A DNA stretch of 64,000 nucleotides from positions 4,962,501 to 5,026,500 of the forward strand of contig NC_135263.1 of assembly GCF_964204865.1 (NCBI RefSeq). Direction: 5' to 3'. Every line of letters begins with the position of its first letter. Position 1 is the stretch's first letter. Below are positions 49,336-61,600 of the stretch, one piece after another. Source of the DNA: Styela clava. Its lineage: Eukaryota; Chordata; Ascidiacea; Stolidobranchia; Styelidae. A program made the position numbers and the translations under genes. The notes beneath the pieces are model-generated. The model worked only from the letters and a program-made list of their open reading frames with translations, had not been told where the DNA came from and made no database searches.

Positions 49336-52171
49336 ATGGCGGCTCGTGCGTCTGGTGGATCCAAATTGCATTGCTGCGTACCGTTGTGTAATGGCGATAG
49401 CCGTTACTCACCACACTTATCGTTCCACTCTTTCCCCAAAAATGAAAAAATGAAGAGAGCGTGGATTCACAGTATTCGTCGCGATCCTGGTAAACATTTT
49501 CAAGTAAGTCAGTATATTGTGGCAAATATTTTTTTTCTTCTGGTTTTAATTTTAGTTTTGACCCTGATTTTCTCTTCTCGCTTCTACTTTAGGTATTAGG
49601 CTATTATCTATGTGGTTGTAGGCCATATGTGAGTGTATATAAGGTGAGCACAGCCCACGACTTTCTTTTGCAGTTTTAGCAACAATTAATTTAACTAATG
49701 ATTTGGTTTCTACGAAACTAACTACTTATCCTTCTTCTATGCTTTTGTGCCGGCGGGTCGGTATGCCTATAATGCAAGGATGCTGTAGCAAGAGTAAAGA
49801 TAACTATCCTAAGTGATTTAAGAGTCTTGCTGTGAGTCTTAGTGTGCAGCAAGATTCTTGAATCACTTAATTAAATTAATTTAACTTCTGCTCTTTTCAA
49901 ATCTTAGTTAGGGCTCTTCTGATTCTGTAGACTAATAAGTGTTTATTTTGTCAATATCTTCCTGGTGTACTGATTATGGGAATCAAGCTAAACTTGATAA
50001 CCTATATTATTATTAGGTGGCATACATTAATTCCTTGAAGCCTAGCTTCACTTTAGTTGGTGGTATTTATTCAGTTCTTATCAGCTAGTTTATTTTGACT
50101 TATTAAAACAGATTACACCAAGCACGCGAGTTTGTGGCAACCATTTCAGACCCGAAGACATATATGAGACGCCTTCTGGTCGACGCCGTTTGCACCACAA
50201 CTCAGTTCCATCAAAATTTAGTTGGACAAAGTTAATTGCAGAGAGACCACTGCCAAATAGACTGAGGTAAAACAGAATATATCATTTTTTAAATTAGACT
50301 ATACCACCATACTAGTATCAAACCAAAATTTAAAATTAACAAATTTGAAAAAATATTTTGACAGACTATAAAAGTCGAGAATATCAGGGTGGTCCAACAT
50401 TGTCGGCTCCGCGGGCCACAAAATTATTTTTGCATTGTTCGCGGGCCACAATAGTGCCAAGAATAGGTAAACAGTGCAATACAAAATAAACACTCTCATT
50501 GTGCAAACACATAGTTATAAGACATAGCCCGTCTGGCTAATAGAATCCGTATTCGGTTCTTAGTTTTCTATGATGCCTACATTGTTAGCATATATTAAGA
50601 CAAAAAAGATAGAAAGCCAGATACTAATTTAGACTACCAAGCACATCATTCAACTTTGCTAGTTGCCTCACAGCTAGCCATAACAATAGTCAATTCAGTG
50701 CCATTAGAGATGTGAAAATATTTTTCTGAATAATTTTATTACAAAATGCGATTTTTTGATTCTCTCCGAATGTGATGCGGGCCACAGATAATGGAGCGGC
50801 AGGCCACATGTGGCCCGCGGGCCTGGGTTTGCACCACCCTGGTCCAGATTCAACTCATTTGAAAAAAATGACTCAAATCTTTTTGTGAGTACACAAACTA
50901 TACATGCAATGCAGAGGATTCAATACTTGAAGCTGTAATTTGGGTACAATATGACTTTTCACCGATATCTGGTTCATCATATAATTGAGCCGTCTTATCA
51001 TCCTTCCTTTCCCCAGGATGAATATGTGATTTCTTTGCTAATGAATTTTATTATATTTGTTCAGAACCACTGATGATGCCACTGTACCAAGCAGTCTGAG
51101 TTTTAATCACATTAATCCTGCTCAAGTGGATCACAACTACTGCATTGTAGTGAAAACAGCTGAAGAAAGACTTGAGCAAGCTTTAAACGAAATTGAGAAT
51201 TTATTAAAAACTCAAGTTTCAAAGCTGTCAATATCTAAATTCGGTATGGAACGTTTCAAGGCGTCAAGCCCCATGATTAAATATTATACTGGCTTTAGTT
51301 CCTATTGTTTATTGATTGACTTTTTCCACATATTGTTGGACTGTGCTAACTCTTTAACACTATGGTCTGCTGTAAGCGAAGAAGTTTATAATGGAAGTAG
51401 CGATTTTTTAGACCACCATTGTAAGAAGCGATCGCTTCCACTGGCTGATGAACTGTTTTTTTTTTGTGTCGTCTGAGACAGGGCTTTGATGAGATCCATC
51501 TTAGTGATGTTTTTTGCATATCACAATCCATTGTCCCTCGGATAGTTATCACATGGGCTAATTTTCTTTATTTTACCTTGGCATCTATCCCAATTTGGCC
51601 TACTCGTGTGCAGGTTTATGAAAATATGCCACAGTGTTTCAAAAACCAAGGTTATGGATCTACACGCATAGTCCTTGACTGTTGTGAAATTTTATGCCAG
51701 TCACCATCTTCACTCATGCTCCAAAGTGAGTTTTTTTCATTTTATAAAAACCATACAACATTAAAATGTTTATTGGGTATTGCTCCCCATGGTCCAATAA
51801 CTTTTGTCAGTTTATTATTTTGCGGTAGCATATCAGACAGTGGAATAATCCGGAGATCTGGAATTTTGAGTTTGCTTGAAAGAGGGGATTCCGTAATGTG
51901 CGACGAAGGATTTGCCATCAGGAGCTTCTTGGAAGTGAAAGGTGTGGGTCTAAATATTCCTCCATTCAACTTTAACGGGCGGTTCACATATGAGGAGGCA
52001 TTGCGGTCCAGCAAGATTGCTTCACTTAGAGTCCACGTAGAACGAGCAATCAGAAGGGTGAAAGAATATCAGTTATTCAAAGGCAGAATACCACTGAGTA
52101 TGCTGGGAACAGTTTATCAACTATGGACCGTTGTTTGCTTATTAACCAACTTTAGCGGTTCTTTGTTTTAG
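49336..52171 (+). pseudogene. THAP-domain DDE transposase, frameshifted
   Basis: Exon 1 49336..49503 and exon 2 50112..50266 encode a full THAP zinc finger (C2CH): CCVPLC, LSFHSFPKN, W-HSIRRD, then TRVCGNHF and ETPSGRRRLHHNSVPSKF. Exon 3 starts at 51065 after a TTTGTTCAG acceptor (AEERLEQALNEIENLLKT, coiled-coil-like). At the T10 run 51456..51465 the frame must shift by one base to continue as LCRLRQGFDEIHLSDVF, then VLDCCEI, FCGSISD, MCDEGF and VHVERAIRRVKEYQLFKGRIP, the acidic triad and flanks of DDE_Tnp_4-type transposases, to a stop at 52169. The intron between exons 2 and 3 contains the MITE 50385..50841. One indel is the only obvious lesion, and it may be a sequencing error. Confidence 0.82.
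50385..50841. mobile_element. hAT MITE nested in the transposase intron
   Basis: 457 bp, ends CAGGGTGGTCCAAC and gtttgcaccaccctg, with ccgcgggcc near each end. No target duplication is left (gagaatat versus gtccagat). End type shared with 46225..46987. Confidence 0.75.
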
Positions 52172-52910
52172 AAGTAGGTATTTAGTTTTATTTTTGAGTT
52201 TTAGTTTGTTTATTGTTAAATAATTATTTTTAGTTCGAGCAGTTTAGTTTATCAAATACATTCAGGACATATTTTATGTCCCTTTAAAAATCTTAGCTTT
52301 GTTAGAATATACAGCAGAGGGTGTGGGTGTCACAACATTATATTAGGTTAACAGTAAAAGAAAAGGGAAAATTCAGAATAGCCTTTTGTACTGCCTCTCA
52401 CCTGTTTTCAACAAATTGCACTATGGCGAATACACAAAATACTAATTTATTGAAAAATAGTTGAAAGCCCAAAGCAACTGGTTACTACATTCTAAATTTA
52501 AAGCAATAAAATACATAAATGCCTAGGCAAGTTTTTTCTCTTGATATATAATTATCCTTCAGACATTTCACAAAGTGAAAAATTTTTGTCCTCAAGATGA
52601 CATGTTTGTTGCAACCGTATTTATGAAATGATCATAAAAAAAAAAGAATTCCAGACGCATTTGTAGGTCCAGAAAATATGCATCATCAAAATATATGCGA
52701 TCAATAAAACATGCACTCGAAGGTAAAAGAATAATGATGTCACACCACTTGAATCCTGTGATTCCTAAACACCCCTTTATTTGAAAATAATAATCATGAT
52801 TCATTTTCAATGTCCATTCCCCTTTATTATTTTTAAAAAGACAAGAAACCTTGTCAAAAGTGTCAGACATAGGGCATTTGACTTATAATAAGCCATAGCA
52901 TAGGTTGCCA
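52172..52910. other. Spacer between the two convergent transposon genes
   Basis: AT-rich 740 bp with no recognised domain; presumably holds both 3' ends of the converging genes. Confidence 0.4.
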
Positions 52911-54109
52911 TCACAAGATAAATTCAATGTGTTTACAATCTTCTCTGCCCAAAGTCAGATTTTGCATCACTTTGTGTTGCATTTCTGTTAACACCGTGTT
53001 AGTCTGTGGAGACAAACTAGACAGAGGGAGAGAAGGGAATTCAAAACTTTTCTCATCACATATCTGCTGATATGCTAGAGGACTCCCAAATGGTGCTTGT
53101 CCAAAATTTGTTGAAATACATACAACAGAAGATGGATTTGACGGCAAAATTGTATTTAACTGAATATTATATTGACTAAAATTTAGAAAGCTCTGCCATT
53201 GCCTGATTCTTCCAGGTTTGTGTAGAGTGCTGCGAATTGTTCTGATGGATTTCGAACATGGATTTTGAATAATAATTTTTTGGATAGGCAGCTGCTTGAA
53301 TCCTTCGCTTCTTGGATGATGCCATGATTGTAATTGCATAGTGCCAGTAATAGCTGGGGGGAATTTCTTTAGTTGGAGATTGCTGAAATGCGCAGTGCAG
53401 TACAACAATGCTAAAGAATGACAGCAAATTGCTTCTCCCACTGTACAAGAGCAAGTAGCACTCAGTACATTGTTCGGTCGCAAAGTTACAAATAATGAAT
53501 GAGGTGGCTCGTTTTTTCTTTGTGATCGATAACATCTTGCCTTCATTGAAAAATTCTGACCATCTTGGAAAACTGAAAATAATAATGCATATTAGTGATA
53601 AGTTACAGCTTAATTTGCTTTCAATGGTTGTTGCATATTCAGCATGGTTTAATCGAAACCTAGGTGTAATGAGATCAGATAGTTGATTTATCTCAAACTC
53701 CTTCATTGTACAAAAATGCCAACAGCAGACGGAGATTCTAGGAAAGCTGTGTAAATTATAAGCGGCCCCCTGCCTTTTAGATCCCCTATGAAAATAAATA
53801 GGTAAATCCTGAATAGCCCATGAATAAATGTACATCACAAGTCATTATTTACTGACGTTCTTAATGCTTAAAATTATAACAGTGGTTACGGCACATGTGA
53901 CATCATCATGTCCCGCTCGCTGAAAAATCTTACTTGCCGTACCTAACTTACCATACCTTTGTAATCGTGGATGAAAGACTCCCAGAAGTATTTGTATCCT
54001 CTCTTGGCGCTATTTTCATTCCCAGCATGCTTTCAGCATATTCTGTAACGTCATCAAAACTAAAATCAGGAAGATATTTCAAATCGTCGCTAAAGATACG
54101 CTCAGCCAT
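52911..54109 (-). pseudogene. SWIM zinc-finger protein of the transposon, probably decayed
   Basis: The main exon 52911..53572 starts after a TATTTTCAG acceptor and encodes FQDGQNFSMKARCYRSQR, then NVLSATCSCTVG...CCHSLALLY, a SWIM finger (CxC...CxH), ending FIL-stop. A candidate first exon starts at 54109 (MAERIFSDDLKYLPDFSFDDVTEYAESMLG) and ends at a GTAAGT or GTATGG donor near 53952-53957. The two exons do not join in phase, so a middle exon has been lost or missed. SWIM proteins of this type usually carry a C-terminal YqaJ-like nuclease domain; I do not see one here, so the copy looks truncated. Confidence 0.65.
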
Positions 54110-54213
54110 TACACAGACAGATAAAAAAAACGCGCCAGAGTAAAAATCGCGAAGTCGTCGTCTGACGTCCTGCTCACTATCCAGTGGAGGCGCTGAAGAG
54201 GTGAATACCCTCC

Positions 54214-54300
54214 TCTCGCACATAACTATCCCCGCATGGGATTCGAACCTGCGAACCCACGCAGAGTAATCAGGGGTGCGGTGGCGAGCGTATATAATTA
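54214..54300 (-). repeat. tRNA-derived SINE segment at the transposon edge
   Basis: The minus strand has a perfect B-box GGTTCGAATCC (54239..54249) followed by catgcggggatagttatg. The upstream part (cgctcgccaccgcacccc) is only weakly A-box-like. The transposon's right end abuts it, so the transposon may have inserted into this SINE. Confidence 0.55.
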
Positions 54301-54836
54301 TATAATTCCGTCCTAATTCGCTCTTCTTTCGGCCATTTTGCGCGAACGGCTCTGAAGAGCGGAACAAGATGATGAGCAATTTTGCGTCATGCTCTAGTAA
54401 ATATTGATGTGTCCATTAACTCTAGTTGTCATCGGATCAAAATATAGTCAAATCTTTTGTCACCACGCGAGGCTTTTTGTAAAGGGGTTAACGAATTTAT
54501 TCCATACGGAAGCATTAACGGATTTCGAAGTAATACACTGGTAAGTTTATACGAAAGTTACCGGTCAGTTGTACTGTCAATATATCTTATTAAACCAAAA
54601 CGTGTCAGGAATGCCAGTTTGATAATGTTACGGAACGCGGGCAGAAAGGCGCACGTTCGCTAAGTTGTATTGGAAACTTTTGGATAGGATTTTACATTTT
54701 TATCCCGGGGGAGGATGATGTGTAGACAGATAATTCTGTAATTTGGTACAATGATGAGTTTCAACATTATTCAGTATCCACCGGTTTATCATACCCATGC
54801 ACTCAATTTGAGTAATTTAATGTTCACTTCTTATAG
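54301..54836. other. Region upstream of the GILT gene
   Basis: Contains the repeat phrase ggataggattttacattttt-atcccggggga at 54681-54715 and ends with a pyrimidine-rich acceptor (gttcacttcttatag, 54822..54836) 38 bp before the GILT start codon. No TATA box that I would trust. Confidence 0.4.
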
Positions 54837-54874
54837 CAAAGATAAAATAAATATTATTTTAATAATACTGTAAT

Positions 54875-55642
54875 ATGATGTTCAATCATATTATTGCTGT
54901 TGCATTTTTTGTGTCAACAACATCAGCATTATTTTCATCATGCAATATTCCACCTCGTTTCTGGTGCGATTCCAAAGAAATTGCACAAAGCTGTGGCATG
55001 GAAATTCTATGTGCAGAATGGTTCTGGAAAGATGGTTCAAACGCTAAGCCAGTAAAGGTGGATGTTTACTTCGAATCCCTATGTCCCGACAGCATTGAGT
55101 ATATTGTTCAAATGCTTTACCCAACTTGGAAAAAATTTCGTGACTCGGATATCATGGATTTAAAAATGTATTCGTATGGCAATGCAAACGAAACAAAAAA
55201 TCCAAACACTGAAATGTGGGATTATACTTGCCAACATGGGCCGAGAGAGTGTGTTGGAAATCTTATCGAAAATTGCATTCAATATTACACTAATTATAAT
55301 ATCATGAAATATTTCCCGATATTTTACTGTATGGAGTCTGCAGAAGATCCCGTTAATGCAGCTGAAAAGTGTGTGACAAATGCTGGACTTCAATGGTCTG
55401 AAATAAATAAATGTGCGAGTGGTCCAGAAGGAAATGCACTCATGCATAAAACCGCCATGGCAACAGATAGCCTCAAACCAAAGCAGATATATGTACCATG
55501 GGTAGTTATTAATGATAGGCACACGAAGCCATTGCAAAAGGATGCTCTGAATAATCTGCCAAAGCTTCTGTGTGACACTTATAGAGGAACAAAGCCAATT
55601 CAATGCAAGGATTATGTTGGGTCTCATCCTATGTTCCATTAA
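54875..55642 (+). CDS. IFI30: GILT-like lysosomal thiol reductase
   Basis: 255 residues in a single exon. GILT reduces disulfides of proteins in endosomes and lysosomes. Residues 1-18 form a hydrophobic signal peptide. PPRFWCDSKEIAQSCGMEILC (26-46) is the saposin-like Cys segment. CQHGPRECVGN (119-129) is the GILT signature CQHGxxECxGN. YVPWVVIN (206-213) is the conserved cis-Pro region. The active site is CPDS (70-73), a CxxS where mammalian GILT has CxxC; several invertebrate GILT proteins share this. The length matches the family. The first of two Met codons is taken as start. It is followed on the same strand by YIPF5 at 57412. An acceptor-like AG 38 bp upstream suggests a 5' intron or trans-splicing. 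Confidence 0.93.
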   Translation: MMFNHIIAVAFFVSTTSALFSSCNIPPRFWCDSKEIAQSCGMEILCAEWFWKDGSNAKPVKVDVYFESLCPDSIEYIVQMLYPTWKKFRDSDIMDLKMYSYGNANETKNPNTEMWDYTCQHGPRECVGNLIENCIQYYTNYNIMKYFPIFYCMESAEDPVNAAEKCVTNAGLQWSEINKCASGPEGNALMHKTAMATDSLKPKQIYVPWVVINDRHTKPLQKDALNNLPKLLCDTYRGTKPIQCKDYVGSHPMFH

Positions 55643-56146
55643 ATGGCTTTTGTTTGAGTTATAAAGTTGCTAGGTTTGCTATTTCAGAGTAAATCATCAA
55701 TCATTTATGTTATAGAATATTACCTATGTGTAATTATAATATTTTCATTTTAGTGAAATTGCTAAAACTCACAAAAACGCAGAATGAATTATTAATATTA
55801 ATGTAATGAATAAGATTTATCAAGTCAAGGTGATTATGAAATTTATATTTATTTAGAATAGATAAGTATTGGGAAATTGAATTTTAATGAATGTGTATTA
55901 ACTGTGTTTACTGTTTTGTCTTTTATTGTTGAAGTTAAATCTGTCCTTTGTCGCTTCCAGACAAATCATTATTATGAGGGGTTCATCACATCGCAAAGGT
56001 TTGAAACATCTGGACTAAATTGTCTTGCTTTGCGGGTAAATTTCATTGATTAGCATTGATATGTACTTTAACAGTAGTTATGGGAACTTAATGCAATGAT
56101 ATTTGGGATCTACAGCAACAATTCTACATTGAAATCCCATCCTCTA
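55643..56146. other. GILT 3' flank
   Basis: AT-rich with no AATAAA close to the stop codon. The first AATAAA downstream that I see is at about 56648, within the duplicated block, so the 3' UTR could be long. Confidence 0.4.
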
Positions 56147-57270
56147 ATGTCCAATGTTTCAATCGTTGAAGTGAAAGTATATACTAGATTATTATTATTT
56201 TTTAAACTTGTAAAGGGGTAAAAAGAGTTGAAAGCCTCAAAACTGGTTAGAGACCTCACCTCAAATCTTAAATATTTTTTCAACGCTGTTGTTGCATTGG
56301 TTTTCTCTCATAATTTCTAGTACATCTGTGCCCCATTAGTCATTATTAAGCATTTTATCCTTCTAATAATCTATGGTTGGATTACCTCATTTGAAATTAT
56401 TGTGCGGATTTTATTTCATATTCTTTCACAATTTATGTTACATACTGTGAGTGTCAACTACCATCGTGCATGAAGCATTTTTTTTGTCCTTCCCGTTTCA
56501 GTGTTATTGTATCAAACTCATCTCTGTTGTTAATTGTTATCCCTATAGGCCTAGTCAAGATGCCTATTAAGTGAAGATGTCCAATGTTTCAATGGTCAAA
56601 ATGGAAGTATATACTAATTTTTTATTTGTGAAACTCGTAAAGGAGTAAATAAAACAAAGGTTGAAAACTTCAAAACTGGTCCGAGACCTCAGATCTAGAA
56701 TTTTTGTAACGCTGTTGTTGCACTGATTTTTCTTCATACCATCTAGTACAGTGGTTTCTCAAACTTTCTAAGCCGCGCCCCCCTTTTTGGAATTTGTCCC
56801 GCGCCCCACCTCAAAAATAACTAGATACTAAAAGCTACAAATAACAGATAGTAATGCAAAAGTATGTGTTATTGAAAATGCTTGGATAGAACATAAATAA
56901 TGGAATAAATGAAAAGGTTTAATCACAAATATGGCGGGCAAGATCAAACCTAACGAATGTTTTTATTTTTAATTAGCTTCACGCCTCTCAAAAAATTGTT
57001 TACGCTCCCTATGTGGGGGTGCCCCACTGTTTGGGATCCACTGATCCAGTACATCTGTGCCTCATTTTGCAGCATTATTACCTCATTTGAAAGTATTGTG
57101 GGAATTTTTATTTCATATTCTTTCACAATTTATGTTACATACTGTGAGTGTCAACTACCATCGTACATGAAGCATTTTTTTGTATTGATGCTTTTTCCGT
57201 TTCAATGTTATTGTATCAACCTCAACTCTGTTGGTATGTGTTATCCCCATAGTCAAGATGCCTATTAAAT
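56147..57270. repeat. Tandem duplication of about 430 bp, second copy split by a MITE
   Basis: Copy 1 56147..56576 and copy 2 from 56577 share atgtccaatgtttcaat, aaaactggt-agacctca, cgctgttgttgca, acatctgtgcc, catattctttcacaatttat, ggagtgtcaactaccatcgt (approximately) and caagatgcctattaa in the same order. Copy 2 contains MITE 56749..57043; copy 1 has the uninterrupted sequence ttctagtacatctg at 56315-56328. Confidence 0.9.
56741..57051. mobile_element. 295-bp hAT MITE inside the duplicated block
   Basis: The element is 56749..57043, ends CAGTGGTTTCTCAAAC and tgtttgggatccactg. Flanks atctagta (56741..56748) and atccagta (57044..57051) are a 7/8 duplication of the empty site seen at 56315..56322. 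Confidence 0.9.
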
Positions 57271-57306
57271 TGAGATTTGAATTAATATTGTTACTCAAGA
57301 GAAATT

Positions 57307-57362
57307 AATAAAGATTTTTGTCAGTAATGTATAATTTATTGAACGTTTGCCTTTTATTCTAG
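57307..57362 (+). promoter_or_regulatory. AATAAA signal followed by a strong acceptor before YIPF5
   Basis: AATAAA at 57307..57312 is followed 49 bp later by a pyrimidine-rich acceptor (tttgccttttattctag, AG at 57361-57362), 49 bp before the YIPF5 start codon. This arrangement fits either a 5' UTR intron or a spliced-leader acceptor in an operon-like pair with GILT. Confidence 0.45.
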
Positions 57363-57396
57363 ATAATATAAACATTATAGGTCTTATACTCTGTAA

Positions 57397-58173
<777 letters not shown>

Positions 58174-58303
58174 ACTGGACATTTTACAATTTAGCATGTT
58201 TAAATTGATTGTAATGAAATGGATTTCAAATCATAAATATATCTATAGGTCTTTTAACATTTCAAAGCTTGTTATTGTATGTATAAATCAACAACGTAGA
58301 TAC

Positions 58304-58309
58304 AATAAA
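58304..58309 (+). terminator. Likely polyadenylation signal of YIPF5
   Basis: AATAAA 131 bp after the YIPF5 stop codon, the first one downstream. Confidence 0.55.
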
Positions 58310-58488
58310 TAAATTACAAGATGAGATAAGACAAGATAAAATAAATTGAAAAACCAACAAATCAACCTGCTATTTCAAGTAGTTTCTATATCGGATATTA
58401 AACGCTGATTACTTCAAATAAATCAACTAAAATGTTCACTCAAGACTTCTCTATGAATTTGTTTTTTGCTCTTAGTTGAATAGTTATA

Positions 58489-58694
58489 TACGGTGTCCAT
58501 AAAGTCTCTTTGGAATTTCAATTTTTTTATGAAGTCAGTTCTCAATTTATCTTGACCAGGTTTGTTGTTTTTTCATCAATAATCATTTAGGTATTTTTAC
58601 TTCATTTAATACATCTGTGAGGGCCAAAACAATATATGGTATCGATAAATTCCCTTTACAACCTCCAAAATTTTGAGACTTTATGGACTCCTTA
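58489..58694. mobile_element. Mariner-like MITE, family C, complete copy
   Basis: The element is 58491..58692, ends CGGTGTCCATAAAGTCTC and gagactttatggactcct, inverted, flanked by TA on both sides. 202 bp, non-coding. Copies at 6302 and 11738 are less complete. Confidence 0.85.
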
Positions 58695-61600
58695 TATTTA
58701 GGGACTTTCTAGACTGTGTTTCCTGTTTTGTGGCCACAAATTCTAGTACTGAAAACCACTAAATTCTTATTGGGAAATACTATCCAATTAGAACTACTTA
58801 CTAGTAAATTAAAGCGTAGATTCTGATTTTTATCGTTTCAACTTCCAACATAGTTTCATTTTCTATGAGGTTAACTTATGCCTGCTTTACAAATAGTTGC
58901 TTTGTGCGTCACTTGGTCGTAATATTTGAGTGATATAATAGATACATATTGTTTATATATTTAAGATATGGTAATTTTCCTTGAGCTTTATTATTCTACC
59001 TCAGAATAATAACGGAAAATCAAGAAAGATCAATCATCCTTAAACCATAGTTTGTGAATTGCAATTATAAAAAGAATTTTACTTGGAACTCCCGTAGTGT
59101 GTGTACCAGGTTAGGATTAGGCCATAATTTTCTGTCCAATTTTCCTTATTTTAGTTTTATTAAGAGTTCAGGGACTGTCTGTGTTAGCCAAGTGAATATA
59201 CCCCATGCCCATAGGTTTTAGTCCCTTTACACAACTTGATGTGAAGCCGGCAAACAAAATTAGTATTGGTATACACACTTCTGGAGTGCCTTTAACTTTT
59301 CATATCTGTCACACATGAATAATAACAACCTATCAACTGATGTAGTTTTTCATCTGAATCCTAATTTCAAAGATGGTTTCATTTGAGAATGATTTAATTG
59401 TTATTAGCATATGTATCATTTTAATTGATAATAACTTGAATAAATGTCTCTCATTGTAAATTCAAGAGATTTAGAAAATTATAAAGAATAAGCATCCTTC
59501 CTGTTACCAAGCTGTTTGTATAATGCTTAGTAATAAAGAACATTTCCTGATTAAAACAAATTTAGTCATTGTCTGTGTATTAAGTTTGTAGAAGAAGCTT
59601 TGTTATGAAACTCAAATCTTGTGTGAAGTTGGGATAGAGTATTCAAGACTTCTTAAGTTTAGTTTTCAGAAATTTAGAAACAAAATTCAGTCACTAGAAG
59701 ATAGTTTTTCTCCTATGTGTGAGATGATTGAGATGTGTTAAATTTCAATGTTGACTGTTTTATTTACTTTAACAGTTGGTAAATTTTCTGTTTTATTTTA
59801 ATTCAGTACTCAAGTAGCAGAATTTCCAAATAATATAAGCATATATTATAGAATATGTATAGATAATGATGTATTTTGCTGATGTAGCCATGCATTTCTA
59901 ATTTTAAAACTCAAAATGCGCTTTCTAACTATAAAATAAGCTAATATACATCTATCTATATTTTTCTATAATGCTCAATTGGGAATAGATTGGGTTTAAT
60001 CCACCTATGTGACTCTTAAATTAATCAATAATTCGAAATACTATCCAAAATGTGAAGGTCACTTAGTGCTGGTATTAATAAATAGTAAATTTTTTTGCTT
60101 TGGACAATATCCTGAAAATCAAAAAAAGTACCTTAAATAGTGCTTGATAAAATGCAGATGCCGATTATATTTTTACAATTTATTGTGATATAGTTTTTCT
60201 CGGAACCATACAATATGGTGTAAAGGTTGCAAATACTATTCTGTGTAACAGAATCGATCACAGTCCCATATTCCAAATTAGTGTGTTGCATTCATTATTC
60301 ATTTATCGTGAATATTTGAATGCTTATTATTATTATTATAGTCGCAATTTGAGTTTACATTTTCCATTCAGTCATAGCCAGATGTCAATTTGCTTTTTGA
60401 GTTCCAAAAACACGTACGTGTACATCAATGTCATTATGTAAAAATGTTTTTCTACAGCAATACCAACAAATGTAGCTTTAGTGACACTTGGTCCTTGAAC
60501 GGCAATTTTGCAAATCAAATTTTGTGCCTTCCTATAAATAGAGGTAATGTTGAACTGTATTAGTTTGCTTTGTGAATGAGCTGTAAGGGTAGGCCTATAT
60601 AAATATGTTTGGCGTCATTAAAGTTGACAGCTGAAATTTTGTAGATGTAAATTAAAAGACACAAGTTGGTGGATGGTGGTTTATCATAAGGATATTCTTT
60701 GAGTCAAAAAAGTCAGAATTAAAAAGAGATAATAAATAAAGCAAATAATTTACCATTCCAAATACATCTGGGTTGGAATATTTTTGACATCCTAAAGGCT
60801 CAACTTTCATATTCGTCTCTTTGTGTTTTATGTGCCAACTCATTCGTGGTGGTGGAAAACAATGCAAAACTTAATAATAAGTGCAGATTCATAAAAAAAT
60901 GATCTTCAGTGACTCATGGGCTGGTTTTATTAGTTTTAGTTTATGGCCTCTTCACAATAAATTTTTATTAGTTTCATGTGGGATTTCATGTTGAGTTCAT
61001 TACATTTTATGACTCTTTCTTAGTATTTTGATTCATAGTATAATTGTACCGTACCCATTTGTTGCTTTTGCGTAACATTTTGGTGTCCGTTTAGATCAAT
61101 ATATTTACCATTAAACTTTTTCCTTCTACTGCTTGGTGCTTTGTGGTCCATGGGGCTCACTGATATTCTGTGAGTCAATATAGATTGATTTCTCACTTCA
61201 TAGTTCTATTATTTTTTGATCGTCATTCTTTTATCTGTTGGCTTGTTAGTCTTTTAACTTCCTGGTATACTGTATGCGATTCGACTGTTGTATACATTTA
61301 TGTGCTGTTATTTTTAATTAGTACAGAATGTCATAGGATAATGTTACATTTTAAAAAATTTGGTGATGAAAAAATTTCAGAAATTCACTTATTTTTGGTC
61401 GGTTTTGCATGTTTGTGCCTTAATTAATTTTCTTGACCTACCTATGTGTATTACTGTATATAGTTATATTTATGATGTAAATAATCTAAAATGTGAGAAA
61501 TTTTTTCGAATTATTTTTGGTGAATTTCACTTTGAAAAATACATCGATGGATACTGGAAGAGATTTTTAATAAAGGTTGGCGATATCAACTCATTCACTT

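Larger units (their letters stand above)
49218..54213. mobile_element. Decayed two-gene transposon (THAP-DDE transposase plus SWIM protein), ISL2EU-like
   Basis: Bounded by a 12-bp inverted repeat GGAGGGTATTCA (49218..49229 and its inverse 54202..54213), about 5.0 kb. Two convergent coding regions lie inside: a THAP-domain DDE transposase on plus (49336..52171) and a SWIM zinc-finger protein on minus (52911..54109). From general knowledge, ISL2EU-type relatives of PIF/Harbinger pair such a transposase with a second, nuclease-like protein. No clear target duplication; the ends are therefore tentative, the gene content is not. Confidence 0.6.

Noticed and set aside
53176-53838. 220-codon open frame on minus
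   Set aside because: Overlaps the SWIM exon in another frame. Only the frame with the CxC...CxH finger is protein-like.
48995-54715. Direct copies of ggataggatttacat...cccggggga flanking the THAP/SWIM transposon, considered as LTRs or target duplication
   Set aside because: They are about 230 and 470 bp outside the inverted repeats, differ by indels and are better explained as an independent dispersed repeat.
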